From assembly GCF_026072635.1 (NCBI RefSeq), contig NZ_AP023081.1, positions 2,903,501-2,967,500 on the forward strand: DNA of 64,000 nucleotides. Direction: 5' to 3'. Every line of letters begins with the position of its first letter. Position 1 is the stretch's first letter. The position numbers and the translations under genes are program-made. Below are positions 8,781-17,692 of the stretch, piece after piece. The notes under the pieces are model-generated. The model was given only the letters and a program-made list of their open reading frames with translations. It made no database searches and had not been told where the DNA came from. The stretch comes from Pseudomonas solani. Its GTDB lineage: Bacteria > Pseudomonadota > Gammaproteobacteria > Pseudomonadales > Pseudomonadaceae.

Positions 8781-10631
8781 TCACTCGTCGAGGAAGGAGC
8801 GCAGATGCTCGCTTCGCGACGGGTGGCGCAACTTGCGCAGCGCCTTGGCTTCGATCTGGCGGATCCGCTCGCGGGTCACATCGAACTGCTTGCCGACTTC
8901 CTCGAGGGTGTGGTCGGTGTTCATGTCGATGCCGAAGCGCATGCGCAGGACCTTGGCTTCACGGGCGGTGAGGCCGGCCAGTACTTCGCGGGTGGCTTCC
9001 TTGAGGCTTTCGACCGTGGCCACGTCGATCGGGGACTGCATGGTGCTGTCCTCGATGAAGTCGCCCAGGTGGGAATCCTCGTCGTCGCCGATCGGGGTTT
9101 CCATGGAGATCGGTTCTTTGGCGATCTTCAGTACCTTGCGGATCTTGTCCTCGGGCATTTCCATGCGCTCGCCAAGCTCTTCCGGGGTGGGCTCGCGGCC
9201 CATTTCCTGGAGCATCTGGCGGGAGATGCGGTTGAGCTTGTTGATGGTCTCGATCATGTGCACCGGAATACGGATGGTGCGGGCCTGGTCGGCGATCGAG
9301 CGAGTGATCGCCTGACGGATCCACCAGGTGGCATAGGTCGAGAACTTGTAGCCGCGCCGGTATTCGAACTTGTCCACCGCCTTCATCAGGCCGATGTTGC
9401 CTTCCTGGATCAGGTCGAGGAACTGCAGGCCGCGGTTGGTGTACTTCTTGGCGATGGAGATCACGAGGCGCAGGTTGGCCTCGACCATTTCCTTCTTCGC
9501 CCGGCGAGCTTTCGCTTCACCGATGGACATGCGGCGGTTGACGTCCTTGATCTCGGAAATCTTGAGGTCGACTTCCTTCTCGAGGTCGATCAGCTTCTGC
9601 TGATTGCGCTTGACGTCGTCGACCAGCTTGCTCAGAGCTTCGGCGTACTTGGCCTTGCCTTTGGTCAGGCCTTCGACCCAGGTCAGGTCGACTTCGTTGC
9701 CGGGGAACAGGCGCAGGAAGTCGGCACGCGGCATGCGGGCATCACGCACGCAGAGCTGCATGATGGCGCGCTCCTGGGCGCGGACACGGTCAAGGGCGTC
9801 ACGAACGCGGTCTACCAGGGCATCGAACTGTTTGGGTACCAGTTTGATGGGCATGAACAGCTCGGCGAGGCCTTGCAGTTCATCGATGGCCTGTTTGCTG
9901 GAACGACCATGCTTCTTCAGCGCCTTGCGGGCCTTTTCCAGCTGGTCGGAGACGGCTGTGAAGCGGCGCAGGGCCTCTTCCGGGTCGGGACCGCCGTCGC
10001 CTTCTTCCTCGGCGTCGTCGCTCTCACCTTCCTCTTCTTCGTCTTCGTCCTTTTCCTTCGCGGCGCTTTCTTCCTTCGGGACGACAGGCTCGACTTCCTC
10101 GGCCGGCACGCTGCCGTCGTCGGGGTCGATGTAGCCAGCGAGGACGTCGGAGAGACGGCCACCTTCGGTAGTGACGCGATGGTACTCGGAGAGAATGCTG
10201 TCGACGGTACCGGGGAAGTGGGCGATCGCGCTCATTACTTCGCGAATGCCTTCCTCGATGCGCTTGGCGATCTCGATCTCGCCTTCGCGAGTCAGCAGTT
10301 CCACCGTGCCCATTTCACGCATGTACATGCGCACCGGGTCGGTGGTTCGGCCAATGTCGGTCTCGACGGCTGCGAGTGCGGCGGCGGCTTCTTCGGCTGC
10401 AGCCTCGTCGGTGTCGGCTTCGGCCAACAACAGGGCGTCCGCATCCGGAGCACTCTCGAATACGTTGATCCCCATGTCATTGATCATGCGGATGATGTCT
10501 TCCACCTGTTCCGGATCGGAAATATCCTCCGGCAGATGGTCATTGACCTCCGCGTAAGTCAGGTAACCCTGCTCACGACCACGGGCGATCAACTCTTTGA
10601 GGCGAGACTGCTGTTGCGCTTTTCCGGACAT
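8781..10631 (-). CDS. rpoD: RNA polymerase primary sigma factor RpoD (sigma-70)
   Basis: 616 aa, almost the same as the P. aeruginosa protein. Region 1.1 spans residues 1-80; an acidic stretch rich in E and D lies near 195-225 inside the non-conserved region. Regions 2.1-2.4 include RFIDLIQEG-like FLDLIQEGNIGLMKAVDKFE and the -10-reading YATWWIRQAITRSIADQ; region 4.2 carries the -35-binding helix DVTRERIRQIEAKALRKLR. It directs core polymerase to housekeeping promoters. It lies 67 bp after dnaG in the classic macromolecular synthesis order and is followed by an intrinsic terminator. Confidence 0.99.
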   Translation of the reverse strand: MSGKAQQQSRLKELIARGREQGYLTYAEVNDHLPEDISDPEQVEDIIRMINDMGINVFESAPDADALLLAEADTDEAAAEEAAAALAAVETDIGRTTDPVRMYMREMGTVELLTREGEIEIAKRIEEGIREVMSAIAHFPGTVDSILSEYHRVTTEGGRLSDVLAGYIDPDDGSVPAEEVEPVVPKEESAAKEKDEDEEEEGESDDAEEEGDGGPDPEEALRRFTAVSDQLEKARKALKKHGRSSKQAIDELQGLAELFMPIKLVPKQFDALVDRVRDALDRVRAQERAIMQLCVRDARMPRADFLRLFPGNEVDLTWVEGLTKGKAKYAEALSKLVDDVKRNQQKLIDLEKEVDLKISEIKDVNRRMSIGEAKARRAKKEMVEANLRLVISIAKKYTNRGLQFLDLIQEGNIGLMKAVDKFEYRRGYKFSTYATWWIRQAITRSIADQARTIRIPVHMIETINKLNRISRQMLQEMGREPTPEELGERMEMPEDKIRKVLKIAKEPISMETPIGDDEDSHLGDFIEDSTMQSPIDVATVESLKEATREVLAGLTAREAKVLRMRFGIDMNTDHTLEEVGKQFDVTRERIRQIEAKALRKLRHPSRSEHLRSFLDE

Positions 10632-10698
10632 AACACCCTATCCACTTAAGGTCTTGGCGGGCTAAAAACAAGCCGAGGATTATACCTGACCAGAGGCC

Positions 10699-12678
10699 TC
10701 AAGCGCCAGTTGGGCTGGTGGAGGCTGGAGATGGACTGCGGCTGAGGAGGTCGCGCAGCTGGTCTTTCTCCTCTGCGCTGAGTTCGCTCTGCCTTGCTTT
10801 GCGTAGCAGTTGTTCGAGGCTGCGCTCGCGTTGGCGGGCCGACAACCTAGTTATAGTGTCGAAAAACTGTTGTTCAAGGTTGTCGCTCGAAATCAACCAT
10901 TCCTTCTCCGCCAGTGCCTGCAGCAGCCGGCCCTGTTCGGTGCCGTGCCAGCGGGCGATGAGCTGCAGCGAGCGCAGCTTGGGGTTCTTCTGCAGGGCTT
11001 CGAGGAGCGACACCATCAAGCGGGCGTACGTGTCGTCTTCTGCGGCGAAATGGCTGGCATTTTCCACCTTCTGCGCAAGGTTCGGATGGTGAAGCAGCGT
11101 CCTTAGGGCCGTCAGGGTTGGCGACTCGACCTTGATCTCGGTACGTGGCGGGCGCCTGAATTCGCCTTGGCCGCCTTTCTTGTCCCAGGGCTTTCCGCCC
11201 TTTTTCCAGTCGCCTTTCTTGCGCTCGGGCTTCTGCCATTCGCCCTGTTGTTGCCGGGCGGGTGGCTCGAAGTAGTGCTCCTGGCCGGCATCGCCATAGT
11301 TCTCGTAGCTGGCAGGGGCGCCGTAGTGGTAGTCGTCGGGGTAGTGCGACGCTTCGCCGCTGTGCGGCGGTGCGTCGTGGCTTAGCTGGCCGATGGCCTC
11401 ACCGTTCAGGCCGGTGATTTCCGACAGGCGCTGACGCATCAGCGTACGCAGGTTGGCGCCGGGCACTTTGTCGATCAGTGGCGCGGCCAGGGTAACCAGG
11501 TGCGCCTTGCCTTCCAGGGAGCTGGGATCGGCTTCGTCCCTCAGTTGCTGGAAGAAGTAATCGGCCAGGGGCTGCGCGTGCTGGGTGATGCGGGCGCGGA
11601 AGGCATCGGTACCCTCGGCGCGTACCAGGCTGTCCGGGTCTTCGCCTTCGGGGAGGAACAGGAAGCGTGCGCGCCGGCCGTCCTCCAGGGACGGTAGCGT
11701 GGCTTCCAGTGCGCGCCAGGCGGCCTTGCGTCCAGCCTGGTCGCCGTCGAAGCAGAACAGGATGCTGGGCACCAGGCGGAACAGGCGCTTGATGTGCTCC
11801 TCGCTGGTGGCGGTGCCGAGGGTGGCGACGGCGTTGCGCAGGCCTTGCTGGGCCAGGGCGATAACGTCCATGTAGCCTTCGACGACCATCACCTCGTCGA
11901 GGTTGCGGTTGTTCTTGCGGGCTTCGTAGAGACCGTAGAGTTCCTGGCCCTTGTGGAAGACCGGTGTTTCCGGCGAGTTCAGGTACTTGGGTTTGTCATC
12001 GCCCAGTACGCGACCGCCAAAGGCGATGACCCGGCCCCGGCTGTCGCGGATGGGGAACATCACGCGGTCACGGAAGCGGTCGTAGCGCTTGCCGCTATCG
12101 GCGTTCTCGATCAGCAGGCCGGCATCGATCATGGCCTTCTGCTGCAAGGCGTCGCTGGCCAGGTGCTTGAACAGGTTGTCCCACCCCGGTGGGGCGAAGC
12201 CGAGGCCGAAGTCGCGGGCTATTTCACCGGACAGGCCGCGTCCTTTCAGGTAGTCGACGGCGGCCTTACGTGTCGGGTGGCTCTTCAGGGCTTGGCGGTA
12301 GTAATCCGAGGCAGCTGTGAGCAGGGCGTAGAGCGGCGAGTCGGTGGCTTGGCGTGGGCGATTGTTGCGCCCGCTTTCTTCGCGCGGTACGTCCATGCCG
12401 GCACGTTTGGCCAGCTCCTCGACAGCCTCGGGGAAGTCGAGGTTGTCGTGGTCCATGATGAAGCCGAGGGCGTTGCCGCCGGCGCCACAGCCGAAGCAGT
12501 AGTAGAACTGCTTGTCGGGGCTGACGCTGAAAGAGGGCGTCTTTTCGTTATGGAATGGGCAGCGGGCGCTGTAGTTTTTGCCGGCCTTCTTCAGCTGGAT
12601 GCGCGAACTCACCACCTCGACTATGTCGGTGCGGTTCAGCAGATCGTCGATGAAGCCTTGGGGGATCAGGCCGGCCAT
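10699..12678 (-). CDS. dnaG: DNA primase
   Basis: 659 aa. An N-terminal CHC2 zinc finger (Cys40, His43, Cys61, Cys64) is followed by the catalytic core with a TOPRIM domain (VVEGYMDVIAL and FDGDQAGRKA) and a C-terminal helicase-interaction domain. DnaG makes RNA primers on the lagging strand and binds DnaB. Between core and C-terminal domain (about residues 440-510) lies a low-complexity linker rich in Tyr, Gln, Lys and Gly, longer than in E. coli DnaG. The gene sits between rpsU and rpoD, but 195 bp and a strong terminator separate it from rpsU. Confidence 0.98.
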   Translation of the reverse strand: MAGLIPQGFIDDLLNRTDIVEVVSSRIQLKKAGKNYSARCPFHNEKTPSFSVSPDKQFYYCFGCGAGGNALGFIMDHDNLDFPEAVEELAKRAGMDVPREESGRNNRPRQATDSPLYALLTAASDYYRQALKSHPTRKAAVDYLKGRGLSGEIARDFGLGFAPPGWDNLFKHLASDALQQKAMIDAGLLIENADSGKRYDRFRDRVMFPIRDSRGRVIAFGGRVLGDDKPKYLNSPETPVFHKGQELYGLYEARKNNRNLDEVMVVEGYMDVIALAQQGLRNAVATLGTATSEEHIKRLFRLVPSILFCFDGDQAGRKAAWRALEATLPSLEDGRRARFLFLPEGEDPDSLVRAEGTDAFRARITQHAQPLADYFFQQLRDEADPSSLEGKAHLVTLAAPLIDKVPGANLRTLMRQRLSEITGLNGEAIGQLSHDAPPHSGEASHYPDDYHYGAPASYENYGDAGQEHYFEPPARQQQGEWQKPERKKGDWKKGGKPWDKKGGQGEFRRPPRTEIKVESPTLTALRTLLHHPNLAQKVENASHFAAEDDTYARLMVSLLEALQKNPKLRSLQLIARWHGTEQGRLLQALAEKEWLISSDNLEQQFFDTITRLSARQRERSLEQLLRKARQSELSAEEKDQLRDLLSRSPSPASTSPTGA

Positions 12679-12761
12679 AGGGTGCTCAGGACGCTGGGAG
12701 GGTCAAAGCATAGGCCCCCATCGCCGGTTGGCGATAGCGGCATTACCGGTGCTGCAAATGC

Positions 12762-12797
12762 AAAAAAACTCCGGCGTTCGCCATGGCGAAGCGGAGT
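12762..12797 (-). terminator. Terminator/attenuator between rpsU and dnaG
   Basis: On the minus strand the arms ACTCCG and TTCGCC pair with GGCGAA and CGGAGT, followed by seven T. It matches the position of the internal terminator of the E. coli rpsU-dnaG-rpoD operon and would lower dnaG and rpoD transcription relative to rpsU. A second GC hairpin (TCGCCCGG...CCGGGCGA) lies at about 12823-12844, nearer rpsU. Confidence 0.8.
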
Positions 12798-12873
12798 GTC
12801 GCATGCGGTGCCTGAATGCACTCGCCCGGCCGGAGCCGGGCGATGCTGAAAGCGTGCGGCGAAGCCTGTTAAC

Positions 12874-13089
12874 TCAGTACAGGCGCTCGCGGCGGCGCTG
12901 CTCGCGCTGCACTTTCTTGGCGTGACGCTTCACTGCAGCAGCAGCTTTACGCTTGCGCTCTGCGGTGGGCTTCTCGTAGAACTCGCGGCTGCGGACTTCA
13001 GCCAGTACACCGGCTTTTTCGCAGGAGCGCTTGAAGCGACGCAGGGCTACGTCGAAGGGTTCGTTCTCTTTAACTTTGACGGCTGGCAT
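12874..13089 (-). CDS. rpsU: 30S ribosomal protein S21
   Basis: 71 aa, the full family length, very basic. It begins MPAVKVKENEPFDVALRRFK and ends in the Arg-rich tail REQRRRERLY typical of S21. S21 joins the 30S platform near the 3' end of 16S rRNA and assists initiation. It heads the macromolecular synthesis cluster. The yqeY (GatB/YqeY-domain) gene that follows rpsU in PAO1 is missing; only the terminators fill the space to dnaG. Confidence 0.98.
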   Translation of the reverse strand: MPAVKVKENEPFDVALRRFKRSCEKAGVLAEVRSREFYEKPTAERKRKAAAAVKRHAKKVQREQRRRERLY

Positions 13090-13173
13090 CCAGGTCGTAC
13101 CTTCACTAATTACCGTGGGTGAACGCGCTCCTGGCTAAGACTGCGGGAGAACGTCGGTTTTCAAGGGTTGCGG

Positions 13174-13202
13174 ATGTTAACGCCTTGCGCCCTGGAATGC
13201 AA
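13174..13202 (-). promoter_or_regulatory. Sigma-70 promoter of rpsU
   Basis: On the minus strand, TTGCAT (-35) and TAACAT (-10) are separated by exactly 17 bp and lie about 85 bp upstream of the rpsU start. Both boxes are reasonable matches to consensus. No competing pair is obvious in the gap. Confidence 0.5.
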
Positions 13203-13293
13203 AGCCTTCAGTCGAAAACCGCTGGCCGGGGCGGAGGGCGGCGATTATGATGCGCGCCTTCTTTATTAGCTAGGCCTGGAAGGCAGGTTCCCA

Positions 13294-14319
13294 ATGCTAG
13301 TGCTGGGTCTGGAAACCTCTTGCGACGAGACCGGTGTCGCTCTCTACGACAGCGAGCGCGGCCTGTTGGCCGATGCGCTGTTCAGTCAGATCGACCTCCA
13401 TCGCGTGTACGGCGGCGTGGTGCCCGAGCTGGCGTCCCGCGATCACGTCAAGCGCATGCTGCCGCTGTTGCGCGAAGTGCTTGATGGCGCCGGTTGCAAG
13501 CCGGCCGATATCGATGGCATCGCCTACACCTCCGGCCCCGGCCTGGTCGGCGCGCTGCTGGTGGGTGCCTCCTGCGCCCAGGCCCTGGCGTTCGCCTGGG
13601 GCGTGCCTGCGCTGGGTGTGCACCATATGGAAGGCCATCTGCTGGCGCCGATGCTGGAAGAGCAGCCGCCGGAGTTTCCGTTCGTCGCCTTGCTGGTTTC
13701 CGGTGGCCATACCCAACTGGTTCGCGTCGATGGTATCGGCCGTTACGCTTTGCTCGGTGAGTCGGTGGACGACGCTGCGGGCGAAGCCTTCGACAAGACA
13801 GCCAAGCTCATCGGCCTGGGCTATCCGGGTGGCCCCGAGATCGCCCGCCTGGCCGAAAGCGGTGTGCCGGGACGCTTCACCTTCCCGCGCCCGATGACTG
13901 ATCGGCCTGGCCTGGATTTCAGCTTCAGCGGCCTCAAGACCTTCGCCCTCAACACCTGGCAGCAGTGCCGCAATGCTGGGGACGACGGTGAGCAACCCCG
14001 TTGCGACATCGCTCTGGCGTTCCAGCAGGCGGTGGTCGAGACTCTCGTCATCAAGTGCCGCCGGGCCCTGAAGCAGACCGGCTTGAAGCGACTGGTGATC
14101 GCCGGTGGGGTGAGTGCCAACCAGGCGCTGCGCCAATCACTGGAGGCGATGCTGGGCGAATTCCACGGCAACGTCTTTTATGCGCGCCCGCGGTTTTGCA
14201 CCGACAACGGCGCGATGATCGCCTATGCCGGTTGCCAGCGCCTGAAGGCCGGGCAGCAGGAAGGTCTGGCCATTGCCGTGCAGGCGCGCTGGCCGATGGA
14301 AAGCCTGCCGTCGATCTAG
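13294..14319 (+). CDS. tsaD: tRNA N6-adenosine threonylcarbamoyltransferase
   Basis: 341 aa, full length. The ASKHA-fold ATPase has the metal-binding HMEGH motif (His111, His115), an early GLETSCDETGVALY motif and late TDNGAMIAYAG. With TsaB, TsaC and TsaE it transfers the threonylcarbamoyl group to A37 of ANN-decoding tRNAs, an essential modification. Divergent from rpsU, as in most Pseudomonas; a weak TATGAT at 13246-13251 could be its -10 box. Convergent with plsY. Confidence 0.98.
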   Translation: MLVLGLETSCDETGVALYDSERGLLADALFSQIDLHRVYGGVVPELASRDHVKRMLPLLREVLDGAGCKPADIDGIAYTSGPGLVGALLVGASCAQALAFAWGVPALGVHHMEGHLLAPMLEEQPPEFPFVALLVSGGHTQLVRVDGIGRYALLGESVDDAAGEAFDKTAKLIGLGYPGGPEIARLAESGVPGRFTFPRPMTDRPGLDFSFSGLKTFALNTWQQCRNAGDDGEQPRCDIALAFQQAVVETLVIKCRRALKQTGLKRLVIAGGVSANQALRQSLEAMLGEFHGNVFYARPRFCTDNGAMIAYAGCQRLKAGQQEGLAIAVQARWPMESLPSI

Positions 14320-14331
14320 CGTCGCATGGCG

Positions 14332-14362
14332 TCTTGTAGCTTCAGGCTTGTAGCTTGAGGCT
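14332..14362. repeat. Intergenic AGCTTGAAGC-family repeat, copy A
   Basis: CTTGTAGCTT occurs twice in a row with a short spacer in the convergent gap between tsaD and plsY. It resembles the repeats at 20557-20652, 25255-25286 and 49871-49982, all built on an AGCTT(G/C)AAGC-like core. Confidence 0.5.
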
Positions 14363-14372
14363 GTCTTCAGTT

Positions 14373-14942
14373 TCAGAAATGTCGTTCGCGTCCTGCGAAA
14401 AGGTCGCGTAGATTGCCGCGGTGTCGCCAGACGATCAGGCAGCAGAGCACGGCCATTGGCAGCAGGGCTCCGGGTTTCTGCCAGGCCAGTAATGGCAGGG
14501 TCAGCGGCGTTGCGATCAGCGCGGCGAGCGAGCTGGTGCGGGTGAGGAAGAAGGTCAGCGCCCAGGCCCCGACAGCCAGCAAGGCGGCCGGCGGGTAGAG
14601 CCCGAGCAGCATGCCGGCGGCGGTGGCGACGCCCTTGCCGCCTCGAAAGCGGAAGTACAGCGGGTAGAGATGCCCGAGCACGGCGGCGAGGCCGATCCAG
14701 GCCTGTTTCTGGATGCCGAGCCCGATCAGGTAGGCGACCAGCACGGGCAGAAGGCCTTTGAGCAAGTCGCCGAGCAGGGTGAGGATCGCGAGCTTCTTGC
14801 CCGCCACGCGCAGCATGTTGGTGGCGCCCGGATTGCCTGAGCCCTGGTCGCGTGGGTCGGCGAAGCCGAAAAACCGGCTTAGCAGGATGGCGAAGGACAG
14901 CGAGCCGAGCAGGTAGGCGAGAATCGCCAGCAGCCAGAACAT
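14373..14942 (-). CDS. plsY: Glycerol-3-phosphate acyltransferase (acyl-phosphate dependent)
   Basis: 189 aa with five predicted transmembrane helices. Family motifs are all visible: SGNPGATN near residues 36-43, RFRGGKGVAT in the middle, and a cytoplasmic loop near the C-terminus. PlsY moves the acyl group from acyl-phosphate (made by PlsX) to glycerol-3-phosphate at the inner membrane, giving lysophosphatidic acid for phospholipids. Divergent from folB with 52 bp between starts; convergent with tsaD. Confidence 0.97.
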   Translation of the reverse strand: MFWLLAILAYLLGSLSFAILLSRFFGFADPRDQGSGNPGATNMLRVAGKKLAILTLLGDLLKGLLPVLVAYLIGLGIQKQAWIGLAAVLGHLYPLYFRFRGGKGVATAAGMLLGLYPPAALLAVGAWALTFFLTRTSSLAALIATPLTLPLLAWQKPGALLPMAVLCCLIVWRHRGNLRDLFAGRERHF

Positions 14943-14994
14943 TGGTATCCATTCCAGGGCGAGGGAGCCCTGATTCTAACGGGGCAGAAGTTAC

Positions 14995-15348
14995 GTGGAC
15001 ACGGTTTTCATCGAGGGTCTTGAAGTCGATACCGTCATTGGTGCGTACGACTGGGAGCGGAGCATTCGCCAGTGCCTGCGCCTGGACCTGCAAATGGCCT
15101 GGGACAACCGCCCGGCCGCCGCCGATGATGAGCTGGCCCATGCCCTGGACTACGCTTCTGTCTCCCAGCGCATCCAGGCGTTCGCTGGCGAATCGCAGTT
15201 CCTTCTCGTGGAAACCTTCGCCGAGCGATTGGTCGCTGTGCTCATGGCGGAATTCAACATTCCCTGGGTGCGGCTCAAGCTGCACAAGCCCGGTGCGGTG
15301 CCCGCTGCCAGCAGCGTTGGCGTGGAGATTGAACGCGGATGCCGCTGA
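14995..15348 (+). CDS. folB: Dihydroneopterin aldolase
   Basis: 117 aa using a GTG start at 14995 (protein starts MDTVFIEGLEVDTVIGAYDW), supported by the family's usual N-terminus. The catalytic Glu/Lys environment is present (GAYDWER, and KLHKPGAVP near the end). FolB converts dihydroneopterin to hydroxymethyl-dihydropterin in folate synthesis. It overlaps folK, the next enzyme of the pathway, by 10 bp. Confidence 0.95.
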   Translation: MDTVFIEGLEVDTVIGAYDWERSIRQCLRLDLQMAWDNRPAAADDELAHALDYASVSQRIQAFAGESQFLLVETFAERLVAVLMAEFNIPWVRLKLHKPGAVPAASSVGVEIERGCR

Positions 15349-15881
15349 CACCGGTTCTGCTGGGCCTGGGCAGCAATATCGGGCGTGAAGAACACCTGCG
15401 GGCCGGCCTCGATGCACTGGCCGGTTTCCTTCATGAGATCCATTGCTCGCCGGTGTTCGAAAGCCAGCCGGTGGGCATCAAGAGCGGACCCTTCTACAAC
15501 CTGGTGGTGGCGGCGACGACCGACCTGCCCCTGATGGAGCTGGACCGCCGCCTCAAATTCATCGAGGCCGACAACGGCCGCTATGCGCCAGATCGCAAGG
15601 GTTTGCCGCTGGACATCGATGTGCTGCTTTACGGCGACCTGGTCGGCAGTTTCGATGGCCTGGCCTTGCCGCGTGCAGAGGTGTTGAAGAACGCGTTCGT
15701 GCTCTGGCCCTTGGCGCTGGTAGCGCCTGAGCGCCTGCACCCGGGTGAGGGGCGCAGCTTCGCGGAGCTTTGGGCAACGGCGCAGATTCAGCAGCAGCTG
15801 TGGCCGGTGCCTTTCGAATGGCAGGGGCGCCAGTTGACGCCCGCCGATCTGCTTCAGGCCTTCCCCGCGCCTTCCTTGTAA
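15339..15881 (+). CDS. folK: Hydroxymethyl-dihydropterin pyrophosphokinase
   Basis: 180 aa. It begins PVLLGLGSNIGREEHL and has the central HPPK signature DRKGLPLDIDVLLYGD with the two Mg-binding Asp residues. It transfers pyrophosphate from ATP to 6-hydroxymethyl-dihydropterin, the step after FolB, and its start lies inside folB, implying coupled translation. Its 3' end overlaps the convergent cca gene by 28 bp. Confidence 0.96.
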   Translation: MPLTPVLLGLGSNIGREEHLRAGLDALAGFLHEIHCSPVFESQPVGIKSGPFYNLVVAATTDLPLMELDRRLKFIEADNGRYAPDRKGLPLDIDVLLYGDLVGSFDGLALPRAEVLKNAFVLWPLALVAPERLHPGEGRSFAELWATAQIQQQLWPVPFEWQGRQLTPADLLQAFPAPSL

Positions 15882-17086
15882 GCCTTCAGTGCCTTCAGGC
15901 GCTCGAGCCTGAGCGCTTCGCCCAGTTCGGCCCCCTTGTAGCCCTTTTCCAGCAATGGCTGGACCGCGACTGCACGCGCGGCTTCGGCGGCGCCTCGCAG
16001 GTAGTCGGCCTGGGGGTATTCGCGCTGCTCCAGGCCGTGCCGGCCGCGGGCGTCCATCTTGCAGGCCGCGATGAATTCCTCGAAGCGCTGCGGGCGGCGG
16101 TAGACATCGAAACGGGCGAGCAGCTCTGCCAGGGTCGATGCGCGCAGTTCGGTGGCGCGGTGGGCGTGGGTGTGGAACTCGCCCACCAGCATCGCCAGCT
16201 CCTGGCAGTCCCGGGGTGCCTTGCAGCGCTCGTTGACCTGCTGGATCAGCTTGAGGCCGCGTTGTTCGTGGGCGATGTGCCGGGGCCATTCCTCCTCTGG
16301 CGTCTCGCCCTTGCCCAGGTCGTGCAGCAGGCAGGCCCAGCGCACGGCGAGGGGTTGGTCGTGTTCCGCGCACTGCTGCAGCACCGCCAGAACGTGCAGC
16401 CCTGAGTCCACCTCCGGGTGATGATGCTCGGGCTGGGGCACGCCGAACAGGGCGTCCAGTTCCGGCATCCAGGCCTGCAGTGCACCGCAGTCGCGCAGCA
16501 CCTGGATGAACACGTCCGGGCGCGGCTCCATCAGGGCGCGGGAGATTTCCTTCCAGCTGCGCTCCGCAGTCAGGGCGTCCAGCTCGCCGGATTCGGCGAT
16601 TTCCCGCATCAGTGCGATGGTTTCCGTCGCGACGCTGAAGCCGAGTGGCGCATAGCGGGCGGCGAAGCGGGCCACGCGCAGCACGCGCAGCGGGTCTTCG
16701 GCGAAGGCGGGGGAGACGTGTCGGAGGATGCGTTGCTCAAGGTCGCGCTGGCCGCCATAGGGGTCGACCAGCGTGCCGTGTTCGTCTTCGGCGATGGCGT
16801 TGACGGTGAGGTCGCGGCGGATCAGGTCCTCTTCGAGGCTGACGTCCGGGGTGGCGAAGAAGGTGAAGCCGCCGTAGCCGCGCCCGCTTTTGCGTTCGGT
16901 ACGTGCCAACGCGTATTCCTCGCCGCTCTGCGGGTGGAGGAACACGGGAAAGTCCGCGCCGACCGGCTTGAAGCCCTGTTCGAGCATTTCTTCGGCGGTT
17001 GCGCCGACCACGACCCAGTCCACTTCCGTGACTGGGCGACCCAACAAGCGGTCACGAACCGCGCCGCCCACCTTGTATATCTGCAT
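15854..17086 (-). CDS. cca: CCA-adding tRNA nucleotidyltransferase with HD domain
   Basis: 410 aa from the ATG at 17086, chosen over the in-frame GTG at 17092 because GGAGG sits 5 bases before the ATG. The class II nucleotidyltransferase core begins KVGGAVRDRLLG; the EDLIRRDLTVNA and RVLRVARFAARY motifs follow; an HD phosphohydrolase domain (LLHDLGKGE) fills the C-terminal half, as in E. coli Cca. It repairs or builds tRNA 3' CCA ends. Oddity: the first catalytic carboxylate of the DxD pair reads Glu21-Val-Asp23 rather than Asp-x-Asp. The gene overlaps the upstream lipoprotein gene by 35 bp. Confidence 0.97.
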   Translation of the reverse strand: MQIYKVGGAVRDRLLGRPVTEVDWVVVGATAEEMLEQGFKPVGADFPVFLHPQSGEEYALARTERKSGRGYGGFTFFATPDVSLEEDLIRRDLTVNAIAEDEHGTLVDPYGGQRDLEQRILRHVSPAFAEDPLRVLRVARFAARYAPLGFSVATETIALMREIAESGELDALTAERSWKEISRALMEPRPDVFIQVLRDCGALQAWMPELDALFGVPQPEHHHPEVDSGLHVLAVLQQCAEHDQPLAVRWACLLHDLGKGETPEEEWPRHIAHEQRGLKLIQQVNERCKAPRDCQELAMLVGEFHTHAHRATELRASTLAELLARFDVYRRPQRFEEFIAACKMDARGRHGLEQREYPQADYLRGAAEAARAVAVQPLLEKGYKGAELGEALRLERLKALKAYKEGAGKA

Positions 17087-17633
17087 GCTCACCTCCGAGG
17101 GTGCGGAGGATAGCAGCCCGCTCGCTGGCTGCGATGGGGATTTGCCGGGTCAGGGCTTCCACTGCGCTTTGCAGCAGCTCGGCGCTGTCCCAGGCGGGGC
17201 TCAGGCCGGTGCTGGCGATGCCTTCCCAGAGCACCTGGCCATCGAGGTCGGTGATGCGCAGGCGCAGGGTGCCGGTTTCATCACGCAGGCGGTGGATGGC
17301 CTGGTAGGGGCCGAGTGGGCTGGGCGGCGCCTGGTCGACCTTGAACTCCAGCGGTGCGTCCTGCAGGGCCAGCCAGTAGTAGATGCGCAGCTCGGGCGTC
17401 TGGCTTTCGTGATAGCCCCGGGTCGCCAGGCCTTGGCGGAGCAATGGGTCGAGCCGAGCGTAGTGCTCACGGTAGGGGGCTTGGCCGAGCAGCGCCTGTT
17501 CCGGAGGAGCCAGTTGGAAGCTGTGGCGAGCGGTCAGGTCGCCGCCGTCCGGGTGCACCACCTGGATGCTGGGGATGTGGGTGGAGCAGGTGGCCAGGAC
17601 CAGGCACAACAGCAGGACGAGGAACAGGCGCAT
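17052..17633 (-). CDS. DUF4136-like outer-membrane lipoprotein
   Basis: 193 aa. The N-terminus MRLFLVLLLCLVLATCSTHI has a lipobox (LATC), so the mature protein starts at a lipidated Cys. The body fits the DUF4136 pattern: LTARHSFQLAPP strand, then RIYYWLALQDAPLEFK and RLRITDLDGQVLWEGIA strands, and a C-terminal helix ending in PIAASERAAI. Function unknown; the corresponding PAO1 gene lies in the same place between spoVR and cca. It overlaps cca by 35 bp, so the two are probably co-translated. Confidence 0.8.
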   Translation of the reverse strand: MRLFLVLLLCLVLATCSTHIPSIQVVHPDGGDLTARHSFQLAPPEQALLGQAPYREHYARLDPLLRQGLATRGYHESQTPELRIYYWLALQDAPLEFKVDQAPPSPLGPYQAIHRLRDETGTLRLRITDLDGQVLWEGIASTGLSPAWDSAELLQSAVEALTRQIPIAASERAAILRTLGGEHADIQGGRRGS

Positions 17634-17653
17634 CGACGCTCTCCATGGGCGAT

Positions 17654-17686
17654 GACCGCATGCTCGGGGGAGCCCGGCATGCGGTC
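17654..17686. terminator. Long perfect hairpin between spoVR and the lipoprotein gene
   Basis: GACCGCATGC pairs with GCATGCGGTC, extended by CGGG/CCCG around a short loop. It lies in the 59-bp gap after the spoVR stop. There is no U-tract, so it may act as a transcript-stabilising or attenuating structure rather than a standard terminator. Confidence 0.55.
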
Positions 17687-17692
17687 AACCGA

